Assembly: GCA_965213885.1 (NCBI GenBank)
Contig: OZ243919.1
Span: 3,496,456 to 3,560,455, forward strand
Direction of reading: 5' to 3'
From: VYFG01 sp965213885
GTDB taxonomy: Bacteria; Pseudomonadota; Gammaproteobacteria; Arenicellales; Poriferihabitantaceae
DNA length: 64,000 nt
Shown here: piece after piece, positions 45,799 through 55,604 of the stretch
Numbering within the stretch: the stretch's first letter is position 1
Layout of the letters: every line of letters starts with the position of its first letter
Notes under the pieces: model-generated
Seen by the model: only the letters and a program-made list of their open reading frames with translations
Database searches by the model: none
Told to the model about the DNA's origin: nothing
Position numbers and translations under genes: made by a program

Positions 45799-45861
45799 AC
45801 CTGAACTGACAGACACTGCGTCAAAACCGGTACCTGTCAGATCAAGTCCGAATCACTACAT

Positions 45862-47695
45862 CTATTTGCTATACGCCACTTCCGCCAAGTTTTTCAGCAC
45901 AACCGGAATTTCCTCAATTGATCTTCCGTCGAAATGATCCAAGGCAGCAAGGGGCTTCCCTTTCCGGTTGCCCTGTCTGCGTGAAACACCACACTCGCTC
46001 TCAAAATCGGGGCACAGCATCTTGATTTTCCCTAATCCTGGATCAACAATATCTGCAATTGTTTGATTTAGCTCAAAAGTTTTCATTTTAGACTGTCGCT
46101 TGTTCTGGTCCCATTCGTTGGGAGTCTGATCTGGAAGTGGATCTTCATCATGAACGACTAAATATTGCATCTTAAATGCATTAGCGATAGCTACATAGAG
46201 AGGAAGATTGTGTTTCGCTCCACAGTCAATGATCGAAACCCCCGGATCCAACAAATTCATCATTTTTGCAATAAAAGGGATCATGACTTTTTCGGTCTCT
46301 CCCTCAACAAAGACAACACGACGTGCAAAAAATAATTCACCACGATCCGGATTAATCCAATGAGCCATATGGAATCTCTTCTTTTTGTCGTGCACGTCAT
46401 CACCTTCGAACAACTCCTGCGTACATTGCCTGACATGGCTACCTGATGCCGAATTATCCTTATTTATAATTACAATTTCTCTGTAATGTGTTAGGTCTAC
46501 AAAGTGCGTCGAGTGTGTACAAATAAAGACCTGATGCTCTGGCGTCTTAGAAATTTCCTTTAATGAAGCCGAGAGCTGCCTTTGCGCTTGAGGATGTAAA
46601 AATAGCTCTGGTTCTTCCATAGCGAAGATCACCGAGTCTGATTGTCGCCGCGCAGTGATTTCTCCTTCAGAGGCTGAGTTCCGCTTTTTGCGAAGGGCCG
46701 CAGCCCAGGACCGCAAAAGTGCAAACATCATTGCACGTTGCAATCCATGACCCTTTCGGTCGGCAGTGGTTCGGACACCGTCATCAAGGTGAACATCCGT
46801 CCCGAGCTCAAACAGCTTTTCAAGCGCAGGCGGTGCGACCTCAATGTTCACTTTAACTTGCCAGTCTTTCAGCTCGCTTTCTATAACTTTGCTCAAGTGC
46901 TGAAAGTTCATTGGTTGTCTTGCCTGCACTATCTCGTGCATTAAGAGAGTCAACCACTGTCCTAAGCTGCTCCTTTGCATTTATAAATCGTTCATCTCGT
47001 TCTGCCATGTCTCGTACAGCACGATTCATGAGCCGCCCGAAAGTCGTCGTAGCTCTTATCTTGATTTCATCTGTGAGATCGCGCACAGCCGGAATCAAGA
47101 AAAATTCTGGAAGTACACCTCCAGCAACATTTTTTTGACCCAACAGGTGACTAGTCTCCAGCCGTGCCTTAAACTTCAGATCCTCACGATGTTCTTCTAT
47201 GTATTTCTGCTGTGCTTCCTCTATCATCGCCTTGGTAATTCGTCCACTTTCAGGTACAAAATCATTTAGAGATGTCCCTTGGACCTTTTCCCGACTCGTA
47301 TATTTTTCTGCATTTTCCGCACGGAGCCATTTATCTTCCGGTTCTTCTAACCACCCGTTATACAATATCTCTACTCCACTGCTTAAGAGGCGTGCAGTCT
47401 TTCTGATACGAATACAGCCATCAGACAGGACGTAACGCTTAAATGTAGTTCCTTCTTGTTCGGTCAGATCCTGAAAGGTCATTTCAACCCAGAGCTCATT
47501 ATCGTCGGACTTGCGATAGGCAAAAAAATCCTGTTCGACTGGTTTTGCAGAGGTACTTAAGGCAAATTCAAGTGCAGACAAAACATTTGATTTTCCATGA
47601 TTATTGGGACCGAGAAACGTTAGGAGAGAGCTACAGGAAATGAATATTTCTTTGATGCTTCGATAGTTTTGGATTTGTAATTTTGAAATCTTCAT
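45862..47695 (-). pseudogene. Frameshifted OLD-family ATPase-nuclease (putative phage defence)
   Basis: The N-terminal frame (from ATG 47695, 280 codons) has MKISKLQIQNYRSI and Walker A GPNNHGKSN. The C-terminal frame, open to 45862, has MEEPELFLHPQAQRQL, ICTHSTHFVD and a Toprim domain (VFVEGETEK, VVHDEDPL). Together they make a ~600-residue OLD-family protein. The frames overlap; homology-like sequence switches near 46880 (ALEQS to IESELKDWQV), needing a one-base shift. No slippery heptamer is present, so mutation is more likely than programmed frameshifting. The region is AT-richer than its surroundings, indicating recent transfer. No UvrD-like GajB partner is present. Confidence 0.75.
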
Positions 47696-47897
47696 GGTGC
47701 CCTCTCAAAACATGATGGAAATGTCGCTCAGTGAGACACGCATCCTACTGTTATTATCCATGCAAATTATTCCAAGTTAGATGCTGTAAACTGCCTTATT
47801 CGTGTTTGGGCGCTCCTCACACTGAATCCGGAATCGAAAAACGTGGACTGGCGTATGGCCATCTCTCTCCTTTGTCCCCTTGCAGATTATAATAAGG

Positions 47898-48311
47898 ATG
47901 GCTGAATTAATCGGAGATTCCCTAAGCATGAAACAATTATCAGACCGATTTATTGACGAACGTCTTAGATGGCCTGAAAGTGTTTGTATCCACTGTGGTG
48001 CCAATCTTAATAAAATGAATAGGTCACGAGAACATATTCCTTCGAAATGCTTCTTAGTAAAGCCCTATCCTGATGAGTTAATGACCATGGAAGCATGTCA
48101 TGAATGTAACTCTGAATTTTCACGAGACGAGGAGTACATGTCGATGTTGCTAGCTGCTGGGCTCGTTGGCTCGACAGATCCGGACAAACAGGATGTCCCA
48201 CAATTCAAGAGGAAATTTGAAAGCCAGCCTGCATTGCGAGAGAGGATCAGGCAATCGCAGACGACCACGAACGTGTCTGGAGAAGCGAGGACCACTTTCA
48301 TTAGTTTTTGA
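47898..48311 (+). CDS. HNH endonuclease-like protein, probably truncated
   Basis: A 137-residue protein with a zinc-finger HNH arrangement: CIHCG near residue 32, REHIPSKC near 45 and ACHECNSEFSRDEEYM near 65. The rest is charged and unassigned. It is divergent from the OLD-family gene with about 200 bases between, in the same AT-rich block. It ends shortly before a higBA remnant and is shorter than similar proteins, so the 3' end may be lost. ATG 47928 is an alternative start. A defence role is only suggested by the neighbour. Confidence 0.55.
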   Translation: MAELIGDSLSMKQLSDRFIDERLRWPESVCIHCGANLNKMNRSREHIPSKCFLVKPYPDELMTMEACHECNSEFSRDEEYMSMLLAAGLVGSTDPDKQDVPQFKRKFESQPALRERIRQSQTTTNVSGEARTTFISF

Positions 48312-48422
48312 GTGTCTTGCACCTGTGGATTCGCCATCCCCCGGCCCACTGCAATACGCTCATCCCAAACACTCTGCTGCAGACCCACACATGTTGCACT
48401 TCATGCTGGCACGGGGGGGTTA

Positions 48423-48467
48423 AAAAGAGGTGAGGTAGTTGACGTTGACTACCTTGATTACCATTAG
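48423..48467 (+). pseudogene. C-terminal tail of a deleted HigB toxin
   Basis: The last codons before the stop at 48465 read KRGEVVDVDYLDYH, matching the C-terminus of the intact HigB ending at 33842 (VDVDYVDYH). Everything upstream of the toxin is gone; the preceding sequence includes a G run and no HigB-like frame. Confidence 0.7.
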
Positions 48468-48478
48468 GAGATAACGTG

Positions 48479-48736
48479 ATGGCGATGCAGAATCCTCCAC
48501 ATCCGGGTGGAATCGTAAGGCGACAGTGTCTCGAGCCACTTGGCCTGTCTGTCACCAAGGCTGCAGAAGGCATTGTCGTTGCCCGTCAGACCTTGTCTGA
48601 ACTGGTTAATGAAAAAACAGGAGTTTCCACGGAGATGGCGGTTCGTTTATCCAAGGCGTTTGGTTCAACCCCCGAGACCTGGCTTGGAATGCAGATGGCT
48701 TACGATCTTTGGCGAGTCCGTGAACATGTGGACTAA
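48479..48736 (+). CDS. Orphan HigA-type antitoxin
   Basis: An 85-residue XRE antitoxin very similar along its whole length to HigA at 33854 (shared NPPHPGGIVRRQCLEP, AFGSTPETWL, MQMAY). ATG 48479 follows AGGAG at 48466-48470. Its toxin is reduced to a 14-codon tail. A TAA ends the frame at HVD, but the following codons INIDRFEAA resemble the normal C-terminus, so about nine residues were lost by a nonsense change. The fold should remain intact. Confidence 0.75.
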   Translation: MAMQNPPHPGGIVRRQCLEPLGLSVTKAAEGIVVARQTLSELVNEKTGVSTEMAVRLSKAFGSTPETWLGMQMAYDLWRVREHVD

Positions 48737-48739
48737 ATC

Positions 48740-49459
48740 AATATCGACCGGTTTGAGGCAGCGTGATTCCTGAGATATGTAAAACCGGAGCCACCACCAA
48801 ACGGAAAGTGCGAAAAATTCTTGACACTACCCGGGCCTTCGGCCTTCGGCGCAAGGAGGCAGCGCCGCGGTCTTAAAGAAGATAATAAATTCATCGGTCA
48901 CAGGTGCGAACCCATGGATGAACCGTTGCAACCCTGCGCTGCGTCGGAGACTTGTTGTAGATCACGACACGTCGGCTCATGATCGATACCCGGTTCGGAT
49001 AGGAGCCACCACGACCTGACGATCCATCTCGGGCCGATGTTTGAGCATGCGGCGAAAGATTGTGCCGCACGCAAGCAATCCGCCCGAAAGAGAGACGATC
49101 GAAAACAATTGGGACCGGATCGAGGCGGACGAAGATCGGCACAGCAATGCGGCACAGTGGGCCACGTCTCGGTGTGCGGATCAGTCGGCGCAGGTGATGA
49201 TTGTCTGGCCGGACTGGGTTCTGGCCCGGGAGGAATGCCGCCAGCGGTGAGTGAGGCCCATGAGCGGGTGGGGCACTTGATCCGGGCGTTGCACGATCAG
49301 GTGGGGCAATGGCAGTGGTGTCCGGTGGTGCAGGCCCTGCTGGCCATTCGCGGCCAGTGACCGTGATTCATGACCTCATATCCTCGGCGCAAACAGTATC
49401 TTGCGCTGCATGTCAAGCGAATTCGATTTTGTTTGGGTGCCAATTGAACGGTAAACCCT
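48740..49459. other. Island-to-ICE junction, possible IS110 scrap
   Basis: No intact gene. Around 49255-49360 a frame reads SEAHERVGHLIRALHDQVGQ then CPVVQALLAIRG, resembling the middle of IS110-family transposases; the remainder is absent. A palindromic GCCTTCGGCCTTCGGC patch lies near 48835. No att site or integrase could be seen, so the ICE boundary is not fixed here. Confidence 0.35.
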
Positions 49460-49477
49460 GTGGAATCGAGTCCCTCT

Positions 49478-50053
49478 ATGGAAAATAGTGAGCCGTCCGA
49501 TCCATCACGACGGCTGATGCGCCTATCCACTTCGCAGTTTTCCCAACCGTGGTCGTTGTCCGCGGCAGTGGCCGCGGTCATCGCCATGGCGCCGACGGTC
49601 CATGTACACGCTGACGAGATCAAGCGTGCCGGGCGATATATCGACCGATCCGTGCTGGTTCATGGAGCGGCACAACTGAACCCACTTGAGCAGGTCTCCA
49701 ACCTGCAGTTCACCTCCAGAATCACCGTAGGCGAAGCCCTGCGCACCGCCCTGGTCGGTACCGGATACCGCCTCCTCGATCCGGATAGGCACCCCCATTT
49801 TGCATCGCGCCGGCTCCTGGAATCACGGCTCGCCATCCCCCACCAGAACTTCGCCGAAAAAAGAATCGACTCGGTGATCGCCGCCCTGATCGGGGCAGGG
49901 CGCAGCTTCGCCATCGAGGTCGACCACGTCGCCAGACGGGTCCGGGTGGTCCCGATCCTTCCTGCCGATACACCGGTGCAGGAAGATCCGGCGGAAAATC
50001 CCCCGAGACGCCGGCACTTCCAGACAGTACAGGAGCAGGGCGCCGGTCGATGA
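49478..50053 (+). CDS. ICE PilL N-terminal-domain protein (TIGR03748-like)
   Basis: A 191-residue exported protein. After a signal-like hydrophobic segment (about residues 25-45), the body has VGEALRTALVGTGYRL and a later IDSVIAALIGAGRSF repeat-like unit followed by V-D-H-V-A-R-R-V-R-V, as in the N-terminal domain of the PilL of PFGI-1-class elements. It overlaps the next gene by 4 bases and starts the transfer gene run. Family assigned from memory of the ICE gene order. Confidence 0.6.
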   Translation: MENSEPSDPSRRLMRLSTSQFSQPWSLSAAVAAVIAMAPTVHVHADEIKRAGRYIDRSVLVHGAAQLNPLEQVSNLQFTSRITVGEALRTALVGTGYRLLDPDRHPHFASRRLLESRLAIPHQNFAEKRIDSVIAALIGAGRSFAIEVDHVARRVRVVPILPADTPVQEDPAENPPRRRHFQTVQEQGAGR

Positions 50054-50886
50054 ATACCCCCTCGACCCTTTCCGTTTTCAGCTTGGCCTCCTCGGTGGCA
50101 CGCGGGACTTTTTTCCAGGTGTCATCTGCAGTCCCGATCCTCCTGGTGTTGGTGGTTGTTCCCGCTGTCGCCCAGGAGGCCATTTCCCAGACCGGTATCC
50201 ACGACAGCGAGGTCGTCGGGACCACGACAGGCCGGGTCGCCTTCACGGAATCCGGCCGCGAGGCCTGGGGCCTGTCCAAAACCGATTGGTCGACCTACAC
50301 GAGACTGATGCGGGGTCCCTCCGGCCTCTGGTATCCACATCTCGCCCCACCCTTCGTCCTCGGCATCAACGCGAAGTCCGATGCCGATCGGGAACGGTTC
50401 GCACGGATCGTGTACGGCCAGGAGCGCATGCGCCTGGATGACCTGTTCGCATTCAATCGCGCCTACCAGCGCATTGCCCGCACCGGGAGGTCCGCCCCGG
50501 ATTTCAACTATTTCGAAGATTCCGGCGAGTACGGTGATCATGCCGGTCATCCCTTTCCCGGCTCAACCCCCGCCCGGGTACTGGTTTTCGTGGGGCCGGA
50601 CTGCCCCCGTTGCGACCGGACTGTCCTCGACCTAGTCGTGGCCGGCCGGACCATCGACATCTACTATGTCGGTGCCGGAACGGACACCGAGATTTCCCGC
50701 TGGGCGCACCGGGTCGGACTGCCGCAGCCCCGTGTCCGCGACCGCAGCATCACGCTCAATCATGACCGCGGGGCATTGGCCCGTGCCGGCATGAACCCCT
50801 CCGATCTCCCGGTCCTGTTCCGGGATCCGTCCCTGGAGACTTCCGTCTCCCTCGATACCGTGATTCGTGGAGGCACAGGTGAATAA
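50050..50886 (+). CDS. ICE protein, PFL_4693 family (TIGR03759)
   Basis: A 278-residue exported protein with a signal sequence ending near residue 41 (VPAVAQEA). WGLSKTDWSTYTRLMRGPSG near 75 and YGQERMRLDDLFAFNRAYQR near 118 are characteristic of the family. A thioredoxin-like C-terminal part has C-P-R-C near 190. It likely acts in the periplasm, assembling or oxidising transfer components. It is followed by a transglycosylase, as in PFGI-1-type elements. Confidence 0.75.
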   Translation: MNTPSTLSVFSLASSVARGTFFQVSSAVPILLVLVVVPAVAQEAISQTGIHDSEVVGTTTGRVAFTESGREAWGLSKTDWSTYTRLMRGPSGLWYPHLAPPFVLGINAKSDADRERFARIVYGQERMRLDDLFAFNRAYQRIARTGRSAPDFNYFEDSGEYGDHAGHPFPGSTPARVLVFVGPDCPRCDRTVLDLVVAGRTIDIYYVGAGTDTEISRWAHRVGLPQPRVRDRSITLNHDRGALARAGMNPSDLPVLFRDPSLETSVSLDTVIRGGTGE

Positions 50887-51421
50887 CCGGTTGCTGGGAT
50901 TCTGGTTGCTCCTGTCTCCGGCAGCTGGAATGGCACAGACTCCCGACGTGCCGGCCGGATACCATGCAACCGCGTACGAACACCGCCTGAGTCCGGCAAT
51001 CTTCTACGCGATCGCACTGACCGAATCCGGCCAGAGCCGGATGACCGCCGAGTTCAGGCCCTGGCCATGGACCCTGTCCATCGACGGCGAGCCTTATTTC
51101 TTTCCGACGCGGGAGAAAGCCGGGTCCGCTCTCCTGGATGCCATACGGCGCCAGCCCGGTCAACTGGGTGTCGGCCTCTTCCAGGTCGAATACCGCTTCC
51201 ATTCGAGCCGGTTCGATTCCCCCGGGGCGATGCTGGACCCGTACGAGAATTCACGGGTGGCCGCGGGGATCTTTTCGGAAGGACTGGCCGCAGCCGGCGG
51301 CGACGTCTGGCAAGCGATCGGGCTATTCCACAGCGCAACGCCGGACCTCGCGGATGCCTACCGCAGCCGGGTTGCCCGTCGACTGATCGGCCTGGTCGGG
51401 AGTGCCGGTCATGGCGGCTGA
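50879..51421 (+). CDS. ICE lytic transglycosylase
   Basis: A 180-residue exported SLT-like enzyme. The catalytic Glu is expected in YAIALTESGQS near residue 44, with the goose-type GVGLFQVEY motif near 98. A short signal peptide ends near MAQTP. GTG 50879 follows GGAGG at 50869. It would open peptidoglycan locally for the transfer channel. Overlaps both neighbours. Confidence 0.8.
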   Translation: MNNRLLGFWLLLSPAAGMAQTPDVPAGYHATAYEHRLSPAIFYAIALTESGQSRMTAEFRPWPWTLSIDGEPYFFPTREKAGSALLDAIRRQPGQLGVGLFQVEYRFHSSRFDSPGAMLDPYENSRVAAGIFSEGLAAAGGDVWQAIGLFHSATPDLADAYRSRVARRLIGLVGSAGHGG

Positions 51422-51965
51422 ACGCTTCTTGGTTGTTCCGGTTCTATTTTCCGCGGCACTCGCTTTCGGTGCCGTGCCGGCATGCGCCGGAGATTCCGGC
51501 GAGTTCGTGGTGCTTGGACACGATCAGGGAGCACAGCCCGCGGAATCCCTCATCGGCGAGCTGCTCGGACGATTTGAAAACGGACAGGATCCGGCGCCGG
51601 TCCGTTCCACAGGCCAGGGAAAGGGGCTTCTTGAGGGCGCAGGCCTTCCGGCCGCATCCCGGCTCATGCCCTCATCCGCCTCTGCCGGCATCCGCCGGAT
51701 CGACATTCCGCTGACATCTCCATTGTGCGTCATCGGTCCGGATCGCGAATCGCGGCGGTGGCTGATCGCCAATCGCCGGCAACTCACCCGCCTTGGAGCC
51801 GGCTGCGTACTGGTGCAGGCCTCCGGCAAGGAAGCGGTCGATTCGCTTCGACAGGTTGCACACCCTGTCCCCGTCCTTCCCGTTCCCTTCGACGGATTGG
51901 CCAGGATCTACGGAATCAGGACCGTTCCGGTTCTCCTCGTCGGCCGGGAGGTCGGCAGCCAATGA
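51411..51965 (+). CDS. ICE protein, PFL_4695 family (TIGR03765)
   Basis: A 184-residue exported protein with a signal peptide (cut near ACAGDSG). The C-terminal half has TSPLCVIGPDRESRRWLIAN and GIRTVPVLLVGREV, typical of this ICE family. It overlaps the transglycosylase and traD genes, matching the conserved order. Molecular role unknown; a periplasmic location is inferred. Confidence 0.7.
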   Translation: MAAERFLVVPVLFSAALAFGAVPACAGDSGEFVVLGHDQGAQPAESLIGELLGRFENGQDPAPVRSTGQGKGLLEGAGLPAASRLMPSSASAGIRRIDIPLTSPLCVIGPDRESRRWLIANRRQLTRLGAGCVLVQASGKEAVDSLRQVAHPVPVLPVPFDGLARIYGIRTVPVLLVGREVGSQ

Positions 51966-54193
51966 CCGCGCGCTATCAGGTGGAAGCACTGCTGCGGCCG
52001 GCCGTCGAACTCTGGTCGTCCCTGCTGGCCTTCACCATGGCGGTGATCGTCACGGGCCTGCACGGTTACCTGTATCTTCCCTGGACGCTCGCTCTTGCCG
52101 GCAGTGCGCTCTTCACTGTCTACGGCACATGGCGGTTATGGCAGGGATCCCGGATTGTCCGGTACAAGCGCCGCCTGGGGCAGCAGCCCCGCTTCTCCAT
52201 CCGACGCGACCGGATCCCGGTTTCCGGCCGCAAGCTGTACCTCGGACGGGGTTTCCGCTGGCAGGCGCGTCACACCCAGCGCCTGCGCGACTGCCTCCAG
52301 CCGGACAATACCCGGTTCCTGCGGCAACCGCGCGGCCAGGCCCTGGCCCAATCCATCGCGGTCTCGCTGGAACACCATGGATTGCACACACTGGCCTCGA
52401 AGCTTCTAGTGGACCACGTACTCAATCCATTTCGCCCCCCTCCAGCCGTTGGGGGCCGCCCGGAGATTCACGGTGTGGGCATGTGGGAAGGAGAACGGAG
52501 ACTGTATTCACCGATCGGTGAGCGGGTAGGCCACACCCTGGTGCTCGGCACCACCCGGGTGGGCAAGACCCGGTTCGCCGAGATCCTGATCAACCAGGAC
52601 ATCCGGAGAGGCGACACGGTGATCGTGTTCGATCCGAAAGGCGATACCGATCTGATGCTCGGCATGTATGCGGCCTGCCGCGACAGCGGCCGACTCGAGG
52701 GATTCCGCATCTTCCATCTCGCCCATCCCGAGCATTCCGCCCGCTACAACCCCGTGGGCAGCTATTCCCGGATCACCCAGGTTGCCACCCGGATCGCCAA
52801 CGCGTTGCCTGATTCCGGGAACTCGTCCGCGTTCAAGGAGTTCGGCTGGCGGTTCACCAACATCATTGCCCAGGCCCTGGACCGGCTGAGCGAACCCCCG
52901 ACCTACCGGACGATCCAGGCCCACGTCAACAACATCGACGAGCTCCTCATCCGGTATGGCCGCTGGTGGCTGGACAAGAACGGCCCGGGGAACTGGTCCG
53001 AGCTCATCGACCTGTACGAGCATGGCCTGACCGGATCCAGGAACGATCCCGATCGCCCCGTTCTGCCGGCCCTGACGGCCGCGGAGCGGTCCCGGGACAT
53101 CCGGGCAGTCTGCATGGCCCGGGTGCTGACGGAAGTCTTTCAAACCACTGGCCAGCACGACCCCATTGCCGATGGTCTGCTTTCGGCATGCAAGTACGAC
53201 CGCACCTATTTCGACAAGATCGTCTCTTCCCTGCTTCCGTTTCTCGAGAAGCTCTCCACGGGTGCGGTATCCACCCTCTTCAACCCCGACCACGGGGATT
53301 GGGATGCCGAAGGCGTGTTCGACTGGATGTCCGTGATCAACCAGACCGGCGTGGTGTACGTCGGCCTCGCCGCGCTGCAGGACGTCACCGTCGCGAGCGC
53401 CGTGGGCAACGCCATGTTCGCCGATCTGACCGCGGTTGCCGGCGAGCTGTACGCAAACGGACCCAATCCCGGCGTCCCGGGTTCCGCCCACAGGAAAATC
53501 AGCCCGATCTCCCTCCATGCGGACGAGTTCAACGATCTGATCGGGGACGAGTTCATCCCCATGCTCACCAAGTCCGGCGGTGCCGGATTCCAGGTCACCG
53601 CCTACACGCAGACCTGGTCAGACATCGAGGCCCGGATCGGCAACCGGGCCAAGGCAGGGCAGATCGGCGGCAACTTCAACACGATCTTCATGCTCAGGGT
53701 CCGCAACAAGGAAACTGCGGAAATGCTGACGGACATGCTGCCCACTGTCCAGGTTTCCCAACTGACCACGGTATCCACCGCCCAGCACCAGAACGACCCC
53801 GAATCAAGCCGACATTTCGGATCCTCGGTCCAGGACCGCGTATCGACATCGGACGTGCCCATGCTGCAGCCAGGCGATCTCACGCGGCTTCCGAGGGGCC
53901 ATGCCTTTCTCGTGATGGAGGGCGGTCAACTCTACAAGTTCCGGATCCCGCTTCCGCAGGCCGACAAACGTCCGCTTCCCGAAAACATCGCCGAACTCGG
54001 ACGCCTCATGAAGTCCGACCGTCAGGGCGCGGCCGACTGGCACCGTGATCACTGGTGGCAGAGGTCGATGCCGCCCACGGATGAAACATCGGGCGACTTC
54101 CAGCGGTTGCTTTCCGGTCCGGGGGATCCTCCGCTGCTGGCGGCTCCCGGTGGCTCCACCCATCAGGGACACGAAGAGGATGCGGCCGCATGA
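51962..54193 (+). CDS. traD: Conjugative coupling protein TraD (TIGR03743 class)
   Basis: A 743-residue type IV coupling ATPase that delivers the relaxosome to the secretion channel. Two transmembrane helices lie at about residues 15-60. Walker A LGTTRVGKTRFAE is near residue 195 and VIVFDPKGDTD near 219; Walker B-like LHADEFNDLI near 517 and a late AYTQTWSDIEARIGN element follow. The frame is open upstream, but ATG 51962 overlaps the previous stop by 4 bases. Confidence 0.92.
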   Translation: MTARYQVEALLRPAVELWSSLLAFTMAVIVTGLHGYLYLPWTLALAGSALFTVYGTWRLWQGSRIVRYKRRLGQQPRFSIRRDRIPVSGRKLYLGRGFRWQARHTQRLRDCLQPDNTRFLRQPRGQALAQSIAVSLEHHGLHTLASKLLVDHVLNPFRPPPAVGGRPEIHGVGMWEGERRLYSPIGERVGHTLVLGTTRVGKTRFAEILINQDIRRGDTVIVFDPKGDTDLMLGMYAACRDSGRLEGFRIFHLAHPEHSARYNPVGSYSRITQVATRIANALPDSGNSSAFKEFGWRFTNIIAQALDRLSEPPTYRTIQAHVNNIDELLIRYGRWWLDKNGPGNWSELIDLYEHGLTGSRNDPDRPVLPALTAAERSRDIRAVCMARVLTEVFQTTGQHDPIADGLLSACKYDRTYFDKIVSSLLPFLEKLSTGAVSTLFNPDHGDWDAEGVFDWMSVINQTGVVYVGLAALQDVTVASAVGNAMFADLTAVAGELYANGPNPGVPGSAHRKISPISLHADEFNDLIGDEFIPMLTKSGGAGFQVTAYTQTWSDIEARIGNRAKAGQIGGNFNTIFMLRVRNKETAEMLTDMLPTVQVSQLTTVSTAQHQNDPESSRHFGSSVQDRVSTSDVPMLQPGDLTRLPRGHAFLVMEGGQLYKFRIPLPQADKRPLPENIAELGRLMKSDRQGAADWHRDHWWQRSMPPTDETSGDFQRLLSGPGDPPLLAAPGGSTHQGHEEDAAA

Positions 54194-54885
54194 GCGTTGC
54201 CGTTACCTCTCCCGTCCGGCCACGGGGTCTTGTGATCCGGGTGATCCGCTGGATCATCGGCCTCGCCGGCGCCCTTGTCGCGGCCCTCGTCCTGACCGTG
54301 TTCGTCGAGTGGGTCGGGCTCACGCTGATCTGGCCGGAGCAGGGCGCCGCCCGGTCCGCGGCCGTGCTGCGGCAGGATATCGCCTGGCTCCGGGCCCCGC
54401 ATAGCGGAACGTCCGCGCTACCCCTCGCGATGTTCCCATCACCGTCCGTGCTCGCGGCGGACATCTCTACCGGCCTCTACCACGGCCTGTTCGTGTGGAC
54501 CGGACTCGAATCACTGATCGTCTGGCTCGCCCCGACGTCCGTCATCCTGACCGTCTACCTGCAGGCCGGACTGAACGCCGCGCAGACGTTCTTCGTTCGC
54601 CTGGCCATCACCATCACCGCCGTCCCGCTTTTCCTGGTGTTCGCCTGGTGGGGTGCCATGGAAGGACTGGTGCGCCGCGACCTCCGGCGATTCGGCGGCG
54701 ATCTCGAAAGGGGGATGATCTACCACTGGGCCAAGCACGTTGCCGGGGCAACGATGGCAATCCCCGCAGTCCTCTACCTGGCCTGGCCGGGATCCATCAA
54801 CCCGGTCTGGCCGTTCGTGCCATTCGCCCTGGCGCTCGGCATCAATGTCCTGGTTGTCAGTTCCACCTTCACCAAGTATGTCTGA
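54190..54885 (+). CDS. ICE membrane protein, PFL_4697 family (TIGR03747)
   Basis: A 231-residue membrane protein with about four or five hydrophobic segments (around residues 15-45, 95-120, 130-158, 180-200, 205-228). It overlaps traD by 4 bases and probably belongs to the inner-membrane coupling assembly. Family from context and topology. Confidence 0.75.
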   Translation: MSVAVTSPVRPRGLVIRVIRWIIGLAGALVAALVLTVFVEWVGLTLIWPEQGAARSAAVLRQDIAWLRAPHSGTSALPLAMFPSPSVLAADISTGLYHGLFVWTGLESLIVWLAPTSVILTVYLQAGLNAAQTFFVRLAITITAVPLFLVFAWWGAMEGLVRRDLRRFGGDLERGMIYHWAKHVAGATMAIPAVLYLAWPGSINPVWPFVPFALALGINVLVVSSTFTKYV

Positions 54886-55333
54886 TCGATCCACAAGTCG
54901 CCCGAATCGACTCGCATTGCCGGCATCACTCGTGCTGGCCGCGACACTTGTATCCGGCTGCGCCGGCATCAAGCGGGCCTTAGACGGTCTCTTTCCTGCG
55001 GTACAGGCGGAAACGCCCGGACCCCGGACAACCTCCTGGGAGCCTCTTGGCACTCCATTGCCGGAGCCTGCTGCCACGCACTGGTCCATGGCGGGTCACG
55101 GCACCGGGGGACAGGCCGACGGGCTCGCCACCGTAATCCAGGAACTGGACCACATGGCCCGTCTGGTGGACATCGTCAGCCGGCTGCCGGCCGAGCCCGG
55201 GGAATACCGGGTGAACTACGGCCGGATCCAGGCAGACATCGCCGCAGTGCGCGCAGGCCTGGTCGAAGCGCTCCTGCAACCGCACACCGCACCGCGGGAT
55301 TTTCCGCCCATCCATCGAGACTACCTGGAATAG
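54878..55333 (+). CDS. RAQPRD-family ICE lipoprotein
   Basis: A 151-residue protein with a lipobox (LVSGC) near residue 26 and the RAQPRD-family core near the C-terminus: YGRIQADIAAVRAGL followed by TAPRDFPPIHRDYLE. Mature location is the outer membrane or periplasm. ATG 54878 overlaps the previous gene. The signature tripeptide varies from RAQPRD but spacing is kept. Confidence 0.7.
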   Translation: MSDRSTSRPNRLALPASLVLAATLVSGCAGIKRALDGLFPAVQAETPGPRTTSWEPLGTPLPEPAATHWSMAGHGTGGQADGLATVIQELDHMARLVDIVSRLPAEPGEYRVNYGRIQADIAAVRAGLVEALLQPHTAPRDFPPIHRDYLE

Positions 55334-55364
55334 GCGATTGGCGCAGATCCGGCAAACCGCTTCC

Positions 55365-55595
55365 ATGACCGCATTCCAGGCGGCTTCCGCCATCGATCCG
55401 TCCGTCCTCAGGGAAACGATCGCTTCGCTCACCGTGATCGCGATCCTCGCCTGGAGCGCCCATTACCTCCGGCGCGTCATGGCGCATGGATGGGACCGGA
55501 CGGATCTGATGCACATCGGTTCAGGCCTTTTCCTGGTTCTGGTGCTCGCGTTTTTCGTGTTTTGGGTACTGGCCAACATTGGCGCCGACATCTGA
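55365..55595 (+). CDS. ICE small membrane protein, PFL_4701 family (TIGR03758)
   Basis: A 76-residue protein with two transmembrane helices (about 15-32 and 48-72). Start chosen at ATG 55365; TTG 55338 would add nine residues. Its size, topology and place after the RAQPRD gene match the family. Confidence 0.7.
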   Translation: MTAFQAASAIDPSVLRETIASLTVIAILAWSAHYLRRVMAHGWDRTDLMHIGSGLFLVLVLAFFVFWVLANIGADI

Positions 55596-55604
55596 ACGAT
55601 TTCC

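Noticed and set aside
46853..46980. Programmed frameshift joining the two halves of the OLD-family protein
   Set aside because: No slippery heptamer, internal Shine-Dalgarno or downstream structure is evident at the switch point; a simple indel explains it better.
45862..48311. Complete Gabija or Septu defence system
   Set aside because: No UvrD-like GajB is present, the ATPase carries Toprim unlike PtuA, and the genes are divergent with one frameshifted.
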